DNA from: Pseudenterobacter timonensis
Lineage (GTDB): Bacteria > Pseudomonadota > Gammaproteobacteria > Enterobacterales > Enterobacteriaceae
Length of the DNA: 64,000 nucleotides
NCBI RefSeq assembly: GCF_900021175.1
Contig: NZ_FCOP01000011.1
Span: forward strand, 496,001 to 560,000
Reading direction: 5' to 3'
The notes under the pieces are model-generated. The model did not search any database. It was not told where the DNA came from and was given only the letters and a program-made list of their open reading frames with translations. Positions 23,198-33,973 of the stretch are shown here, piece after piece. Every line of letters starts with the position of its first letter. Position 1 is the stretch's first letter. The translations under genes and the position numbers were made by a program.

Positions 23198-24552
23198 TTA
23201 GCGTAACGCTGGGCCAGCTTGCAGGGATCCTGCGCGGGGAGTTGCACGGGCAGGATATCGTCATTGACGAGGTCACCACCGACACCCGAAAAATCACCTC
23301 CGGCTGCCTGTTTGTGGCGCTGAAGGGCGAGCGTTTCGACGCACATGATTTTGCCGACAAGGCAAAGGAGAGCGGCGCGGGGGCGCTGCTGGTTAGCCGC
23401 AAGCTCGATATCGATCTGCCGCAACTGGTGGTGAGTGATACCCGCCAGGCCTTTGGCGAACTGGCGGCGTGGGTTCGCCAGCAGGTGCCCGCGCGCGTCG
23501 TGGCGCTGACCGGCTCCTCGGGTAAAACGTCGGTTAAAGAGATGACCGCCGCCATTCTGAGCCAGTGCGGCAACACGCTCTATACCGCGGGCAATCTGAA
23601 TAACGACATCGGCGTGCCGATGACGCTGCTGCGCCTGACCAAAGAGTATGAGTACGCCGTCATTGAGCTTGGCGCCAATCACCAGGGCGAAATCGCCTGG
23701 ACGGTCAGCCTGACGCGTCCTGAGGCGGCGCTGGTTAATAACCTTGCCGCCGCACACCTCGAAGGCTTTGGCTCGCTGGAAGGGGTCGCGAAGGCGAAAG
23801 GCGAAATCTATACCGGCCTGCCGGAAAACGGCATCGCCATTATGAACGCCGACAATAACGACTGGCTGAACTGGCAGAGCGTGATCGGTTCGCGCAAAAC
23901 CTGGCGTTTTTCACCGAACGCGGCCAACAGCGATTTTACGGCGGACAACATTCACGTCACCTCCCACGGTACGGAGTTTACCCTCCGGACCCCGACGGGC
24001 GGCATTGACGTGCTGCTGCCGCTACCGGGTCGTCACAATATCGCTAACGCCCTGGCGGCGGCGGCGCTCGCGACGGCGGTGGGCGCTTCGCACGAGGCGA
24101 TCAAAACCGGTCTGGCAAATTTAAAAGCTGTGCCAGGGCGTCTGTTCCCGATCCCACTGGCTGAAAACAAGCTGTTGCTTGACGACTCCTATAACGCCAA
24201 CGTGGGCTCGATGACTGCGGCGGTACAGGTACTCTCCGAGATGCCGGGCTACCGCGTGCTGGTGGTCGGCGACATGGCGGAGCTGGGTGATGAGAGCGAA
24301 GCGTGTCATATCCAGGTGGGGGAAGCAGCGAAAGCCTCCGGTATCGATTGCGTTCTGAGCACCGGCACGCTGAGTCAGGCCATCAGCCAGGCGAGCGGCG
24401 TGGGCGAGCATTTCGCCGATAAAGCAGCCCTGATTACGCGCCTGAAGGCGCTGACAAAAGAACATCAAATTGTGACAGTTTTAGTGAAAGGTTCACGTAG
24501 TGCCGCCATGGAAGAGGTAGTACACGCATTACAGGAGAACGGGACATGTTAG
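23194..24552 (+). CDS. murF: UDP-MurNAc-tripeptide--D-Ala-D-Ala ligase MurF
   Basis: Attaches D-Ala-D-Ala to complete UDP-MurNAc-pentapeptide. The 452 residues have the Mur ligase layout: N-terminal substrate domain, central ATPase with [13 protein letters not shown] (about 105-117) and C-terminal domain with [13 protein letters not shown]. It begins [17 protein letters not shown]. Overlaps murE by four bases (ATGA) and mraY by seven bases. Confidence 0.98.
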   Translation: MISVTLGQLAGILRGELHGQDIVIDEVTTDTRKITSGCLFVALKGERFDAHDFADKAKESGAGALLVSRKLDIDLPQLVVSDTRQAFGELAAWVRQQVPARVVALTGSSGKTSVKEMTAAILSQCGNTLYTAGNLNNDIGVPMTLLRLTKEYEYAVIELGANHQGEIAWTVSLTRPEAALVNNLAAAHLEGFGSLEGVAKAKGEIYTGLPENGIAIMNADNNDWLNWQSVIGSRKTWRFSPNAANSDFTADNIHVTSHGTEFTLRTPTGGIDVLLPLPGRHNIANALAAAALATAVGASHEAIKTGLANLKAVPGRLFPIPLAENKLLLDDSYNANVGSMTAAVQVLSEMPGYRVLVVGDMAELGDESEACHIQVGEAAKASGIDCVLSTGTLSQAISQASGVGEHFADKAALITRLKALTKEHQIVTVLVKGSRSAAMEEVVHALQENGTC

Positions 24553-25628
24553 TTTGGCTGGCCGAGCATTTGGTCAAATATTATTCCGGCTTTAACGTCT
24601 TTTCCTATCTGACGTTTCGCGCCATTGTCAGCCTGCTGACCGCGCTGTTCATCTCCTTGTGGATGGGCCCGCGCATGATTGCCCGTCTGCAAAAACTCGC
24701 ATTTGGTCAGGTTGTCCGTAACGACGGCCCGGAGTCGCATTTCAGCAAGCGCGGCACCCCGACCATGGGCGGCATTATGATTTTAACCGCCATTGTTGTC
24801 TCCGTGCTGCTGTGGGCTTACCCCTCTAACCCGTACGTCTGGTGCGTGCTGGTGGTGCTGGTGGGCTACGGGATCATCGGCTTTGTCGATGATTATCGCA
24901 AAGTGGTGCGCAAAGACACCAAAGGGCTGATTGCGCGCTGGAAATATTTCTGGATGTCGGTGATTGCGCTGGGCGTCGCGTTTGCGCTCTATCTCGTCGG
25001 AAAAGATACGCCCGCCACCGAACTGGTGGTGCCGTTCTTTAAAGATGTGATGCCGCAGCTCGGCATTTTCTACATTCTGCTGGCCTACTTTGTGATTGTC
25101 GGCACCGGCAACGCCGTTAACCTCACTGACGGCCTGGACGGGCTGGCGATTATGCCCACCGTCTTTGTGGCGGGCGGCTTCGCGCTGGTGGCCTGGGCGA
25201 CCGGCAACATGAATTTTGCCAACTATCTACATATCCCTTACCTGCGCCACGCGGGCGAGCTGGTCATCGTCTGTACCGCCATTGTCGGCGCCGGATTGGG
25301 CTTCCTGTGGTTTAACACCTACCCGGCGCAGGTCTTTATGGGTGACGTCGGCTCCCTGGCGCTGGGCGGCGCGCTCGGCATTATCGCCGTGCTGCTGCGC
25401 CAGGAGTTCCTGCTGGTGATTATGGGCGGCGTGTTCGTGGTCGAAACCCTGTCGGTTATTCTGCAGGTTGGCTCCTTTAAGCTGCGCGGCCAGCGCATCT
25501 TCCGCATGGCGCCGATTCATCACCACTATGAACTGAAAGGCTGGCCGGAGCCGCGCGTCATCGTGCGCTTCTGGATTATTTCGCTGATGCTGGTGCTGAT
25601 TGGCCTGGCAACGCTGAAGGTACGTTAA
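24546..25628 (+). CDS. mraY: Phospho-MurNAc-pentapeptide translocase MraY
   Basis: Inner-membrane enzyme that transfers phospho-MurNAc-pentapeptide to undecaprenyl phosphate, making lipid I. The 360 residues form about ten membrane helices. Catalytic and Mg-binding residues appear in the aspartate pair of [16 protein letters not shown] (Asp115/116 by family numbering), the [10 protein letters not shown] motif and [14 protein letters not shown] (Asp267). The HHHYE motif in [13 protein letters not shown] is also present. Overlaps murF by seven bases and ends in TAATG with murD. Confidence 0.98.
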   Translation: MLVWLAEHLVKYYSGFNVFSYLTFRAIVSLLTALFISLWMGPRMIARLQKLAFGQVVRNDGPESHFSKRGTPTMGGIMILTAIVVSVLLWAYPSNPYVWCVLVVLVGYGIIGFVDDYRKVVRKDTKGLIARWKYFWMSVIALGVAFALYLVGKDTPATELVVPFFKDVMPQLGIFYILLAYFVIVGTGNAVNLTDGLDGLAIMPTVFVAGGFALVAWATGNMNFANYLHIPYLRHAGELVIVCTAIVGAGLGFLWFNTYPAQVFMGDVGSLALGGALGIIAVLLRQEFLLVIMGGVFVVETLSVILQVGSFKLRGQRIFRMAPIHHHYELKGWPEPRVIVRFWIISLMLVLIGLATLKVR

Positions 25629-25630
25629 TG

Positions 25631-26947
25631 ATGGCTGATTACCAGGGCAAAAAAGTCGTTATCATCGGGTTGGGGCTGACCGGCCTCTCCTGCGTGGACT
25701 TTTTTCTGGCGCGCGGCGTAACCCCGCGCGTTATGGACACACGCGTGACGCCGCCGGGTCTGGAGAAGCTACCGCCGGAGGTAGACCGCTATCTGGGGGG
25801 GCTCAATGATGAGTGGCTGCTGACCGCCGATCTGATTGTCGCCAGTCCCGGCATCGCCCTGGCGCATCCTGCTCTTGGCGCCGCGGCTGAGGCGGGCGTC
25901 GAGATTGTGGGGGATATCGAACTCTTCTGTCGTGAAGCGCAGGCACCGGTCATTGCGATTACCGGCTCTAACGGGAAAAGCACCGTCACTACCCTGGTGG
26001 GGGAGATGGCGAAGGCGGCAGGCGTCAAGGTCGGCGTGGGCGGTAATATCGGCCTGCCGGCGCTCATGCTGCTGGACCCTTCCCGCGAGCTCTACGTGCT
26101 GGAGCTCTCCAGCTTCCAGCTGGAAACCACCTCCAGCCTGCGGGCGGTAGCTGCCACTATTCTTAACGTTACCGAAGATCATATGGATCGCTATCCGCTT
26201 GGCCTGCAGCAGTATCGCGCCGCCAAGCTGCGCATCTATGAAAACGCCCGCGTGTGCGTGGTGAACGCCGACGACGCGCTGACTATGCCGGTGCGCGGCG
26301 CGGATGAGCGCTGCGTCAGCTTTGGCATCAATATGGGCGACTATCACCTGAACCGCCAGCAAGGGGAGACCTGGCTGCGGGTGAAAGGTGAAAAGGTGCT
26401 CAATGTGAAAGAGATGAAGGTCACCGGTCAGCACAACTACACCAACGCGCTGGCCGCGCTGGCGCTGGCGGATGCTGCCGGCCTGCCGCGCGCCACCAGC
26501 CTGAAGGCGCTGACCACCTTTACCGGCCTGGCGCACCGTTTCCAGCTGGCGCTGGAGCATAACGGCGTGCGCTGGATTAACGACTCGAAAGCGACCAACG
26601 TCGGCAGTACGGAGGCAGCGCTGAACGGCCTGCAGGTCGACGGGACGTTACATCTGCTGCTTGGCGGCGACGGTAAATCCGCCGACTTTTCGCCGCTGGC
26701 GCGCTATCTCTCGGGCGATAACATTCGCCTCTACTGCTTTGGCCGCGACGGGGCGGAGCTGGCCGCGCTGCGACCGGAGATTGCAGAACAGACCGGGACC
26801 ATGGAGCAGGCGATGCGTCTGCTGGCGCCGAAGGTCAGGCCTGGCGATATGGTGCTGCTGTCGCCCGCCTGCGCCAGTCTCGATCAGTTTAAGAATTTCG
26901 AACAGCGCGGCGATGAATTTACGCGTCTGGCGAAGGAGTTAGGCTGA
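25631..26947 (+). CDS. murD: UDP-MurNAc-L-Ala--D-glutamate ligase MurD
   Basis: Adds D-glutamate to UDP-MurNAc-L-Ala. Two tandem ATG codons exist (25628 and 25631); the second gives [10 protein letters not shown] and 438 residues, the E. coli length, while the first would overlap the mraY stop by one base. Domains: N-terminal Rossmann-like UDP-binding ([14 protein letters not shown]), ATP loop [14 protein letters not shown] (about 110-123), and C-terminal ligand domain with [15 protein letters not shown]. The end overlaps ftsW by one base. Confidence 0.97.
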   Translation: MADYQGKKVVIIGLGLTGLSCVDFFLARGVTPRVMDTRVTPPGLEKLPPEVDRYLGGLNDEWLLTADLIVASPGIALAHPALGAAAEAGVEIVGDIELFCREAQAPVIAITGSNGKSTVTTLVGEMAKAAGVKVGVGGNIGLPALMLLDPSRELYVLELSSFQLETTSSLRAVAATILNVTEDHMDRYPLGLQQYRAAKLRIYENARVCVVNADDALTMPVRGADERCVSFGINMGDYHLNRQQGETWLRVKGEKVLNVKEMKVTGQHNYTNALAALALADAAGLPRATSLKALTTFTGLAHRFQLALEHNGVRWINDSKATNVGSTEAALNGLQVDGTLHLLLGGDGKSADFSPLARYLSGDNIRLYCFGRDGAELAALRPEIAEQTGTMEQAMRLLAPKVRPGDMVLLSPACASLDQFKNFEQRGDEFTRLAKELG

Positions 26948-28191
26948 TGCGCTTCTCTCTCCCTCGCCTGAAGGTACCGCGCCTGCCGGGGTTAGGTATT
27001 CTGGTGTGGATCTTTTCGGCGCTGAAGGGCTGGGTGATGGCCTCCCGGGATAAAGATTCCGACAGCCTGATTATGTACGATCGCATGCTGCTCTGGCTGA
27101 CGCTGGGGCTGGCGGCTATCGGCTTTATCATGGTGACCTCCGCCTCCATGCCGGTTGGTCAACGCCTGGCGAACGATCCCTTCCTGTTCGCCAAGCGTGA
27201 TGGCATATACATCATTCTGGCGTTCTGTCTGGCGATGATTACGCTGCGTCTGCCGATGGAGTTCTGGCAGCGACACAGTACCGCCATGCTGATCGCCTCG
27301 ATTGTCATGCTGCTGATTGTGCTGGTGGTGGGTAGCTCCGTTAACGGGGCGTCGCGCTGGATTGCCCTCGGCCCGCTGCGTATCCAGCCAGCGGAATTTA
27401 CCAAGCTGTCGCTGTTCTGCTACCTCGCCAACTATCTGGTGCGAAAGGTTGACGAGGTGCGTAATAACCTGCGCGGCTTCCTTAAGCCGATGGGGGTTAT
27501 TCTGGTGCTGGCGGTGCTGCTGCTGGCGCAGCCTGACCTTGGTACAGTGGTGGTGCTGTTTGTCACCACGCTGGCGATGCTGTTTTTGGCCGGTGCGAAG
27601 CTGTGGCAGTTTATCGCCATTATCGGCATGGGGATTTCGGCGGTTGTCCTGCTGATTCTGGCGGAACCCTACCGTATTCGCCGCGTGACCTCCTTCTGGA
27701 ACCCGTGGGAAGATCCCTTCGGCAGCGGCTACCAGCTTACCCAGTCTCTGATGGCCTTCGGTCGCGGTGAGATGTGGGGGCAGGGATTAGGCAATTCGGT
27801 GCAAAAACTGGAGTATCTGCCCGAAGCGCACACCGACTTCATCTTCTCCATCATTGGGGAAGAACTGGGTTATATCGGTGTGGTATTGGCGCTTTTAATG
27901 GTATTCTTCGTCGCTTTCCGCGCCATGTCGATTGGCCGTAAAGCGCTGGAGATCGATCACCGTTTTTCAGGCTTTTTAGCCTGCTCAATTGGTATCTGGT
28001 TTAGCTTCCAGGCGCTGGTTAATGTGGGTGCGGCGGCAGGTATGTTGCCGACCAAAGGCCTGACATTGCCGTTAATCAGTTATGGTGGTTCGAGTCTGCT
28101 GATTATGTCGACCGCCATCATGTTGTTGTTACGTATAGATTATGAGACGCGTCTGGAGAAAGCCCAGGCGTTTACACGAGGTTCACGATGA
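26947..28191 (+). CDS. ftsW: Septal peptidoglycan glycosyltransferase FtsW
   Basis: SEDS-family glycan polymerase that works with FtsI at the septum. The 414 residues match E. coli FtsW and predict ten membrane helices after an N-terminal cytoplasmic tail. The large periplasmic loop includes the SEDS motif region [20 protein letters not shown], in which the conserved aspartate and glutamate lie, and [17 protein letters not shown]. The C-terminus ends near [20 protein letters not shown], the SEDS signature. Overlaps murD by one base and murG by four. Confidence 0.97.
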   Translation: MRFSLPRLKVPRLPGLGILVWIFSALKGWVMASRDKDSDSLIMYDRMLLWLTLGLAAIGFIMVTSASMPVGQRLANDPFLFAKRDGIYIILAFCLAMITLRLPMEFWQRHSTAMLIASIVMLLIVLVVGSSVNGASRWIALGPLRIQPAEFTKLSLFCYLANYLVRKVDEVRNNLRGFLKPMGVILVLAVLLLAQPDLGTVVVLFVTTLAMLFLAGAKLWQFIAIIGMGISAVVLLILAEPYRIRRVTSFWNPWEDPFGSGYQLTQSLMAFGRGEMWGQGLGNSVQKLEYLPEAHTDFIFSIIGEELGYIGVVLALLMVFFVAFRAMSIGRKALEIDHRFSGFLACSIGIWFSFQALVNVGAAAGMLPTKGLTLPLISYGGSSLLIMSTAIMLLLRIDYETRLEKAQAFTRGSR

Positions 28192-29252
28192 ATCAACCGA
28201 AGCGGTTAATGGTGATGGCGGGCGGGACCGGCGGACACGTTTTCCCCGGGCTCGCGGTAGCGCACCATTTAATGGATCAGGGCTGGCAGGTACGCTGGCT
28301 GGGAACCGCAGACCGCATGGAGGCCGATCTGGTGCCGAAGCATGGGATTGAGATCGACTTTATTCGTATCTCCGGCCTGCGCGGGAAAGGCATAAAAGCG
28401 CTGCTGCTGGCCCCGGTGCGTATCTTTAACGCCTGGCGGCAGGCGCGCGCCATTATGAAACGCTTTAAGCCGGATGTGGTGCTGGGCATGGGCGGGTATG
28501 TTTCTGGCCCTGGAGGGCTGGCTGCATGGTCGCTGGGGATCCCCGTCGTTCTCCATGAACAAAATGGCATTGCAGGCTTAACCAATAAGTGGCTGGCGAA
28601 GATCGCCACTAAAGTGATGCAGGCATTTCCGGGCGCATTTCCCCATGCGGAAGTGGTGGGTAACCCGGTTCGCGTGGATGTGCTGGCGCTGCCTCAGCCT
28701 GAAACCCGCCTTATGGGTCGTGAAGGGCCGGTGCGCGTGCTGGTGGTGGGCGGCTCCCAGGGGGCGCGTATTTTAAACCAGACGATGCCGCAGGTTGCGT
28801 CAAGACTTGGCGACTCCGTCACCATCTGGCATCAGAGTGGAAAAGGCGCGCAGCAGACGGTGGAGCAGGCTTACGCCGAAGCAGGGCAGCCGCAGCACAA
28901 GGTGACCGAGTTTATCGACGACATGGCCGCCGCGTATGACTGGGCCGATGTCGTGGTCTGCCGCTCTGGCGCGCTGACGGTGAGTGAAATTGCCGCCGCC
29001 GGTCTGCCCGCGCTGTTTGTGCCGTTCCAGCACAAAGACAGACAGCAGTACTGGAACGCGTTGCCGCTGGAGAAAGCGGGCGCGGCCAAAATATTTGAAC
29101 AGCCACAGTTTACCGCTGAGGCGGTCGCCACCACCCTGGCGGGCTGGAACAGAGAGACGTTGCTTGAGATGGCGCAGCGCGCTCGCGCCGCCGCTATCCC
29201 GGACGCAACGGATCGGGTGGCAAACGAAGTGAGCCTGGCAGCTAAGGCTTAA
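28188..29252 (+). CDS. murG: Lipid II synthase MurG
   Basis: Peripheral membrane GT28 glycosyltransferase that adds GlcNAc to lipid I, forming lipid II on the cytoplasmic face. The 354 residues show the first glycine-rich loop [14 protein letters not shown] (11-24), the second [13 protein letters not shown] and the third [14 protein letters not shown], plus the UDP-binding [17 protein letters not shown]. Start overlaps ftsW by four bases. A 55-base gap with a GCAGCGC/GCGCTGC hairpin (29258-29276) follows before murC. Confidence 0.98.
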   Translation: MNQPKRLMVMAGGTGGHVFPGLAVAHHLMDQGWQVRWLGTADRMEADLVPKHGIEIDFIRISGLRGKGIKALLLAPVRIFNAWRQARAIMKRFKPDVVLGMGGYVSGPGGLAAWSLGIPVVLHEQNGIAGLTNKWLAKIATKVMQAFPGAFPHAEVVGNPVRVDVLALPQPETRLMGREGPVRVLVVGGSQGARILNQTMPQVASRLGDSVTIWHQSGKGAQQTVEQAYAEAGQPQHKVTEFIDDMAAAYDWADVVVCRSGALTVSEIAAAGLPALFVPFQHKDRQQYWNALPLEKAGAAKIFEQPQFTAEAVATTLAGWNRETLLEMAQRARAAAIPDATDRVANEVSLAAKA

Positions 29253-29307
29253 CCCTCGCAGCGCCTGTTGCGCTGCATGAATTTGAAGTATCGATGGCGT
29301 TTAGAGA

Positions 29308-30783
29308 ATGAATACACAACAACTGGCGAAACTGCGTTCAATCGTGCCCGAGATGCGTCGCGTCCGGCACATTCACTTCGTTGGCATCGGCGGCGCCGGT
29401 ATGGGCGGTATTGCCGAAGTTTTAGCGAACGAAGGTTACCAGATCAGCGGTTCCGATCTGGCACCGAACCCGGTTACCCAGCAGTTGGCATCGCTTGGGG
29501 CGACCATCTTTTTCAACCATCGCCCGGAAAACGTTCGCGATGCGAGCGTGGTGGTGGTCTCCAGCGCCATCGCCGCCGACAACCCGGAGATTGTAGCCGC
29601 GCATGAGGCGCGCATCCCGGTGATCCGTCGCGCGGAGATGCTGGCGGAACTGATGCGTTTTCGCCATGGCATCGCCGTTGCCGGCACGCACGGTAAAACC
29701 ACGACCACGGCGATGGTCTCCAGCATTTACGCCGAAGCGGGGCTGGATCCCACTTTCGTTAACGGCGGGCTGGTGAAGGCGGCTGGGGTACATGCCCGTC
29801 TGGGACATAGCCGTTATCTGATTGCAGAAGCAGATGAAAGTGACGCATCCTTTCTGCACCTGCAACCGATGGTGGCCATTGTGACCAATATCGAAGCCGA
29901 CCATATGGACACCTATCAGGGCGACTTCGAAAATCTGAAGCAGACGTTTATAAACTTTCTGCACAATCTGCCGTTCTATGGACGCGCGGTGATGTGTGTG
30001 GACGATCCGGTGATCCGCGAGCTGCTCCCGCGCGTGGGACGCCAGACAACTACCTACGGCTTCAGCGAAGATGCTGACGTACGCGTGGAAGATTACCGTC
30101 AGACTGGCGCGCAGGGTCACTTTACTCTGGCGCGACAGGATAAAGAGCTGCTGCATGTGACGCTCAACGCGCCGGGCCGTCATAATGCGCTGAACGCGGC
30201 GGCGGCGGTAGCGGTAGCCACGGAGGAGGGCATCGACGATGAAGCCATCCTGCGCGCGCTGGAGAGCTTCCAGGGAACCGGGCGCCGCTTTGACTTCCTG
30301 GGGGAGTTTCCTGTAGAACCGGTAAATGGGAAAAGTGGCAGCGCGATGCTGGTGGATGACTACGGCCACCACCCGACGGAGGTGGATGCCACTATCAAGG
30401 CGGCACGCGCGGGCTGGCCGGATAAAAATCTGATTATGCTGTTTCAGCCGCACCGTTTTACCCGTACCCGCGATCTCTACGACGATTTCGCAAACGTTCT
30501 GTCTCAGGTGGACTCCCTGCTGATGCTGGATGTCTATGCGGCGGGTGAAGCGCCCATTCCGGGAGCGGACAGCCGGTCGCTGTGCCGTACCATCCGCGGG
30601 CGCGGTAAAATCGATCCGATCCTGGTCTCCGATCCGGCTCAGGTTGCTGAAATGCTGGCGCCAGTATTAACGGGTAACGATTTGATTCTGGTGCAAGGCG
30701 CGGGAAACATCGGGAAAATCGCCCGCAATCTGGCTGAAATCAAACTGAAGCCCCAAACCACGGAGGAGGCGCGCCATGGCTGA
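29308..30783 (+). CDS. murC: UDP-MurNAc--L-alanine ligase MurC
   Basis: First Mur ligase, adding L-alanine to UDP-MurNAc. The 491 residues begin [20 protein letters not shown], with the Rossmann segment [20 protein letters not shown], the ATP loop [20 protein letters not shown] (about 124-143) and the C-terminal [11 protein letters not shown] motif. Its start is 55 bases after murG, one of the few real gaps in the cluster; its end overlaps ddlB by eight bases. Confidence 0.98.
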   Translation: MNTQQLAKLRSIVPEMRRVRHIHFVGIGGAGMGGIAEVLANEGYQISGSDLAPNPVTQQLASLGATIFFNHRPENVRDASVVVVSSAIAADNPEIVAAHEARIPVIRRAEMLAELMRFRHGIAVAGTHGKTTTTAMVSSIYAEAGLDPTFVNGGLVKAAGVHARLGHSRYLIAEADESDASFLHLQPMVAIVTNIEADHMDTYQGDFENLKQTFINFLHNLPFYGRAVMCVDDPVIRELLPRVGRQTTTYGFSEDADVRVEDYRQTGAQGHFTLARQDKELLHVTLNAPGRHNALNAAAAVAVATEEGIDDEAILRALESFQGTGRRFDFLGEFPVEPVNGKSGSAMLVDDYGHHPTEVDATIKAARAGWPDKNLIMLFQPHRFTRTRDLYDDFANVLSQVDSLLMLDVYAAGEAPIPGADSRSLCRTIRGRGKIDPILVSDPAQVAEMLAPVLTGNDLILVQGAGNIGKIARNLAEIKLKPQTTEEARHG

Positions 30784-31696
30784 TAAAATTGCTGTTCTGG
30801 CTGGCGGTACCTCTGCTGAGCGCGAGGTATCGCTTAATTCCGGCGCTGCGGTGTTGGCCGGGCTGCGTGAGGGCGGCGTGGACGCACATCTGGTCGACCC
30901 GAAAGAGGTGGATGTCACACGCCTCAAAGAGCAGGGCTTCGATAAAGTCTTTATCGCCCTGCACGGTCGCGGCGGGGAAGATGGCACCCTGCAGGGGCTG
31001 CTGGATCTTGTCGGCCTGCCTTACACCGGCAGCGGCGTGATGGCCTCGGCTATCTCCATGGATAAACTTCGCAGCAAACTGCTGTGGCAAGGGGCAGGGC
31101 TCCCCGTGGCGCCCTGGGTGGCGCTCACCCGCCGCGAGTTCGAAACAGGCCTTGAAAATAGCGTTAATGAGCGTATTACAGCACTGGGGTTACCGGTTAT
31201 TGTTAAGCCCAGCCGCGAAGGCTCAAGCGTGGGAATGTCTAAAGTTGACGAGGCTGCGGATTTGCAGGCGGCCTTAGCGCTGGCATTTCAACATGATGAA
31301 GAAGTATTGATTGAAAAATGGCTCAGCGGTCCGGAATTTACGGTAGCAATGCTCGGGGAAGAAATTTTACCCTCAATTCGCATTCAACCCGCCGGAACCT
31401 TCTATGATTATGAAGCAAAATATCTCTCTGACGAGACGCAATATTTTTGCCCAAGTGGTCTGGAAGCAGCCCGTGAGGCGCAATTGAACGCTCTGGTGCT
31501 CAAAGCCTGGTCAGTTTTAGGCTGTCGCGGGTGGGGCCGCATCGACGTGATGCAGGACCGCGACGGGCAATTTTATCTGCTGGAAGCCAATACCTCACCC
31601 GGTATGACCAGCCATAGCCTGGTGCCGATGGCGGCGCGTCAGGCGGGCATGAGCTTCTCGCAGCTGGTGGTAAAAATTCTGGAGCAGGCGAGCTGA
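30776..31696 (+). CDS. ddlB: D-alanine--D-alanine ligase DdlB
   Basis: ATP-grasp ligase making the D-Ala-D-Ala dipeptide used by MurF. The 306 residues equal E. coli DdlB. Visible motifs: [15 protein letters not shown] (N-terminal), [14 protein letters not shown] (ATP-grasp) and [19 protein letters not shown] near the end with the Mg-binding glutamate and asparagine. Overlaps murC by eight bases and is followed one base later by ftsQ. In E. coli the ddlB coding region contains ftsQAZ promoters; I could not confirm them. Confidence 0.98.
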   Translation: MADKIAVLAGGTSAEREVSLNSGAAVLAGLREGGVDAHLVDPKEVDVTRLKEQGFDKVFIALHGRGGEDGTLQGLLDLVGLPYTGSGVMASAISMDKLRSKLLWQGAGLPVAPWVALTRREFETGLENSVNERITALGLPVIVKPSREGSSVGMSKVDEAADLQAALALAFQHDEEVLIEKWLSGPEFTVAMLGEEILPSIRIQPAGTFYDYEAKYLSDETQYFCPSGLEAAREAQLNALVLKAWSVLGCRGWGRIDVMQDRDGQFYLLEANTSPGMTSHSLVPMAARQAGMSFSQLVVKILEQAS

Positions 31697-31697
31697 T

Positions 31698-32531
31698 ATG
31701 TCTCAGGCTGCGTTGAACACGCGCAACCGCGATGAGGAAGAAGAGCACTCCTCACGGCGGAATAATGGAACGCGACTGGCAGGCATCCTGTTTCTGCTTG
31801 GCGTGCTGTGTACCGTGTTTATTAGCGGCTGGATGGTGCTGGGCTGGATGGAAGATGCGCAACGGCTACCGCTGTCAAAACTGGTGGTGACCGGAGAGCG
31901 TCACTATACGCGTAACGACGACATCCGCCAGTCTATTCTGGCGCTGGGCTCGCCGGGTACGTTTATGACCCAGGATGTCAACATTATCCAGAGCCAGATC
32001 GAACGTCTGCCCTGGATCAAGCAGGCAAGCGTAAGAAAGCAGTGGCCTGATGAATTGAAGATTCATCTGGTTGAATATGTGCCGATAGCGCGATGGAATG
32101 ATCAGCACATGGTGGACGTTGACGGCAATGCCTTTAGCGTCCCGGCCGATCGCGTGAATAAGCAGAATTTACCCATGCTGTATGGGCCGGAAGGCAGCGA
32201 AAACGAAGTGCTGCAAGGTTTCCGGGAGATGGGGCAGGTGCTGGCCAAAGACCGCTTCACGTTAAAAGAGGCGGCCATGACGGCGCGTCGTTCATGGCAA
32301 CTGACCCTGACGAACGGGATTAAGCTCAACCTTGGCCGGGGTGACACCATGAAGCGTCTGGCGCGTTTTGTAGAACTTTATCCCGTTTTACAACAGCAGG
32401 CGCAGACTGACGGCAAGCGGATAAGCTACGTTGATCTGCGCTATGACTCAGGCGCTGCGGTCGGTTGGGAGCCGGCTCCGGTTGAGGAACCTAATCAGCA
32501 ACAGAATCAGGCACAGGTACAGGCAGAATAA
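31698..32531 (+). CDS. ftsQ: Cell division protein FtsQ
   Basis: Bitopic divisome scaffold that recruits FtsL/FtsB. The 277 residues comprise a charged cytoplasmic tail (1-26), one membrane helix (about 28-48, [19 protein letters not shown]), a periplasmic POTRA domain (about 55-126, starting [20 protein letters not shown]) and a beta domain. A Gln/Pro-rich C-terminal tail ([15 protein letters not shown]) closes it, as in E. coli, and is one residue longer by my recollection. Two bases separate it from ftsA. Confidence 0.97.
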   Translation: MSQAALNTRNRDEEEEHSSRRNNGTRLAGILFLLGVLCTVFISGWMVLGWMEDAQRLPLSKLVVTGERHYTRNDDIRQSILALGSPGTFMTQDVNIIQSQIERLPWIKQASVRKQWPDELKIHLVEYVPIARWNDQHMVDVDGNAFSVPADRVNKQNLPMLYGPEGSENEVLQGFREMGQVLAKDRFTLKEAAMTARRSWQLTLTNGIKLNLGRGDTMKRLARFVELYPVLQQQAQTDGKRISYVDLRYDSGAAVGWEPAPVEEPNQQQNQAQVQAE

Positions 32532-32533
32532 CA

Positions 32534-33790
32534 ATGATCAAGTCGACGGACAGAAAACTGGTGGTTGGACTGGAGATTGGCACCGCGAAGGTAGCCGCTT
32601 TAGTAGGGGAAGTTCTGCCTGACGGTATGGTCAATATCATTGGCGTGGGCAGCTGCCCGTCCCGTGGTATGGATAAAGGTGGGGTAAACGATCTTGAGTC
32701 GGTGGTGAAATGCGTCCAGCGCGCCATCGATCAGGCCGAATTGATGGCGGATTGCCAGATTTCCTCCGTCTATCTGGCGCTTTCTGGTAAACATATTAGC
32801 TGTCAGAATGAGATTGGCATGGTGCCCATCTCCGAAGAGGAAGTGACGCAGGAGGACGTGGAAAACGTCGTCCATACTGCGAAGTCCGTACGCGTACGCG
32901 ACGAACATCGTGTGCTGCATGTTATTCCGCAGGAATATGCGATCGACTATCAGGAAGGAATCAAGAATCCGGTCGGCCTTTCCGGGGTACGCATGCAGGC
33001 AAAAGTGCACTTGATCACATGTCACAACGATATGGCGAAAAACATTGTTAAAGCCGTTGAACGTTGTGGCCTGAAAGTTGACCAACTTATTTTTGCAGGG
33101 CTGGCCGCAAGCTATTCCGTCCTGACTGAGGACGAACGCGAGCTGGGCGTCTGTGTGGTTGATATCGGCGGTGGTACAATGGATATGGCCGTCTATACCG
33201 GCGGCGCGTTGCGCCACACCAAAGTGATCCCTTACGCGGGAAATGTGGTGACCAGCGATATCGCTTACGCCTTCGGTACGCCGCCGAGCGATGCCGAGGC
33301 CATTAAGGTGCGCCACGGCTGTGCGCTGGGATCTATCGTCGGCAAAGACGAGAGCGTTGAGGTGCCAAGCGTGGGCGGTCGTCCGCCGCGCAGCCTGCAG
33401 CGCCAGACGCTGGCAGAGGTCATTGAGCCGCGTTACACGGAGCTGCTTAACCTCGTCAACGAGGAGCTCTTGCAATTACAGGAACAGCTTCGCCAGCAAG
33501 GCGTAAAACATCATCTTGCGGCGGGGATTGTATTAACCGGCGGCGCGGCGCAAATTGAGGGGCTTGCAGCCTGTGCGCAGCGGGTGTTCCATACGCAGGT
33601 GCGTATCGGCGCTCCGCTCAATATTACCGGTTTAACGGATTACGCTCAGGAGCCTTATTATTCAACGGCTGTGGGCCTGCTTCACTACGGGAAAGAGTCC
33701 CATTTGAGTGGTGAAGCGGAAGTGGAAAAACGCACATCAGTGGGTTCGTGGGTCAAACGAATCAATAACTGGCTGCGAAAAGAATTTTAA
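32534..33790 (+). CDS. ftsA: Cell division protein FtsA
   Basis: Actin-like ATPase that tethers FtsZ filaments to the membrane and starts divisome assembly. The 418 residues begin MIKSTDRKLVVGLEIGTAKVAALVGEVL with the phosphate-1 loop; the phosphate-2 loop is VVDIGGGTMDMAVYTGG and adenosine motif LTGGAAQIEGL. The C-terminal amphipathic membrane helix is GSWVKRINNWLRKEF. The linker before this helix reads EVEKRTSVGSW, about two residues shorter than I recall for E. coli (420 residues). Separated from ftsZ by an enlarged 183-base gap. Confidence 0.98.
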   Translation: MIKSTDRKLVVGLEIGTAKVAALVGEVLPDGMVNIIGVGSCPSRGMDKGGVNDLESVVKCVQRAIDQAELMADCQISSVYLALSGKHISCQNEIGMVPISEEEVTQEDVENVVHTAKSVRVRDEHRVLHVIPQEYAIDYQEGIKNPVGLSGVRMQAKVHLITCHNDMAKNIVKAVERCGLKVDQLIFAGLAASYSVLTEDERELGVCVVDIGGGTMDMAVYTGGALRHTKVIPYAGNVVTSDIAYAFGTPPSDAEAIKVRHGCALGSIVGKDESVEVPSVGGRPPRSLQRQTLAEVIEPRYTELLNLVNEELLQLQEQLRQQGVKHHLAAGIVLTGGAAQIEGLAACAQRVFHTQVRIGAPLNITGLTDYAQEPYYSTAVGLLHYGKESHLSGEAEVEKRTSVGSWVKRINNWLRKEF

Positions 33791-33973
33791 TTTTTTAAAG
33801 AGACCGCACAAAATTAGCGGTTTCAGGCGACAGGCACATACGCAGAATCGGTTAAGATGCGTTGTGGCGGCGACGAAGAGTTCCTTTCACGCTTGCGGAT
33901 ACAGGCAGTGAAGCGAACAGCGGCCGCCATCAAAGGCAGCTTAAAGGATGAAGCGTGAAAACGGAGAGAAACT
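33791..33973 (+). other. Enlarged ftsA-ftsZ spacer with two hairpins
   Basis: The E. coli-like segment TCAGGCGACAGGCACA (from 33823) and the ftsZ leader CGGAGAGAAACT (33962-33973) are present, but about 110 extra bases separate them. Upstream, GAGACCGC (33800-33807) pairs with GCGGTTTC (33817-33824). The extra DNA contains a perfect 10-bp inverted repeat, TTTCACGCTT (33885-33894) and AAGCGTGAAA (33951-33960). No supported gene is seen. Confidence 0.7.

Noticed and set aside
33708..33911. 67-codon frame crossing the ftsA end and the ftsA-ftsZ spacer
   Set aside because: Mostly an out-of-frame shadow of ftsA with a basic, low-complexity product; no ribosome-binding site.
33921..33928. GCGGCCGC palindrome in the ftsA-ftsZ spacer as a functional site
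   Set aside because: An isolated 8-base palindrome is expected by chance now and then in GC-rich DNA; it has no partner or known factor here.
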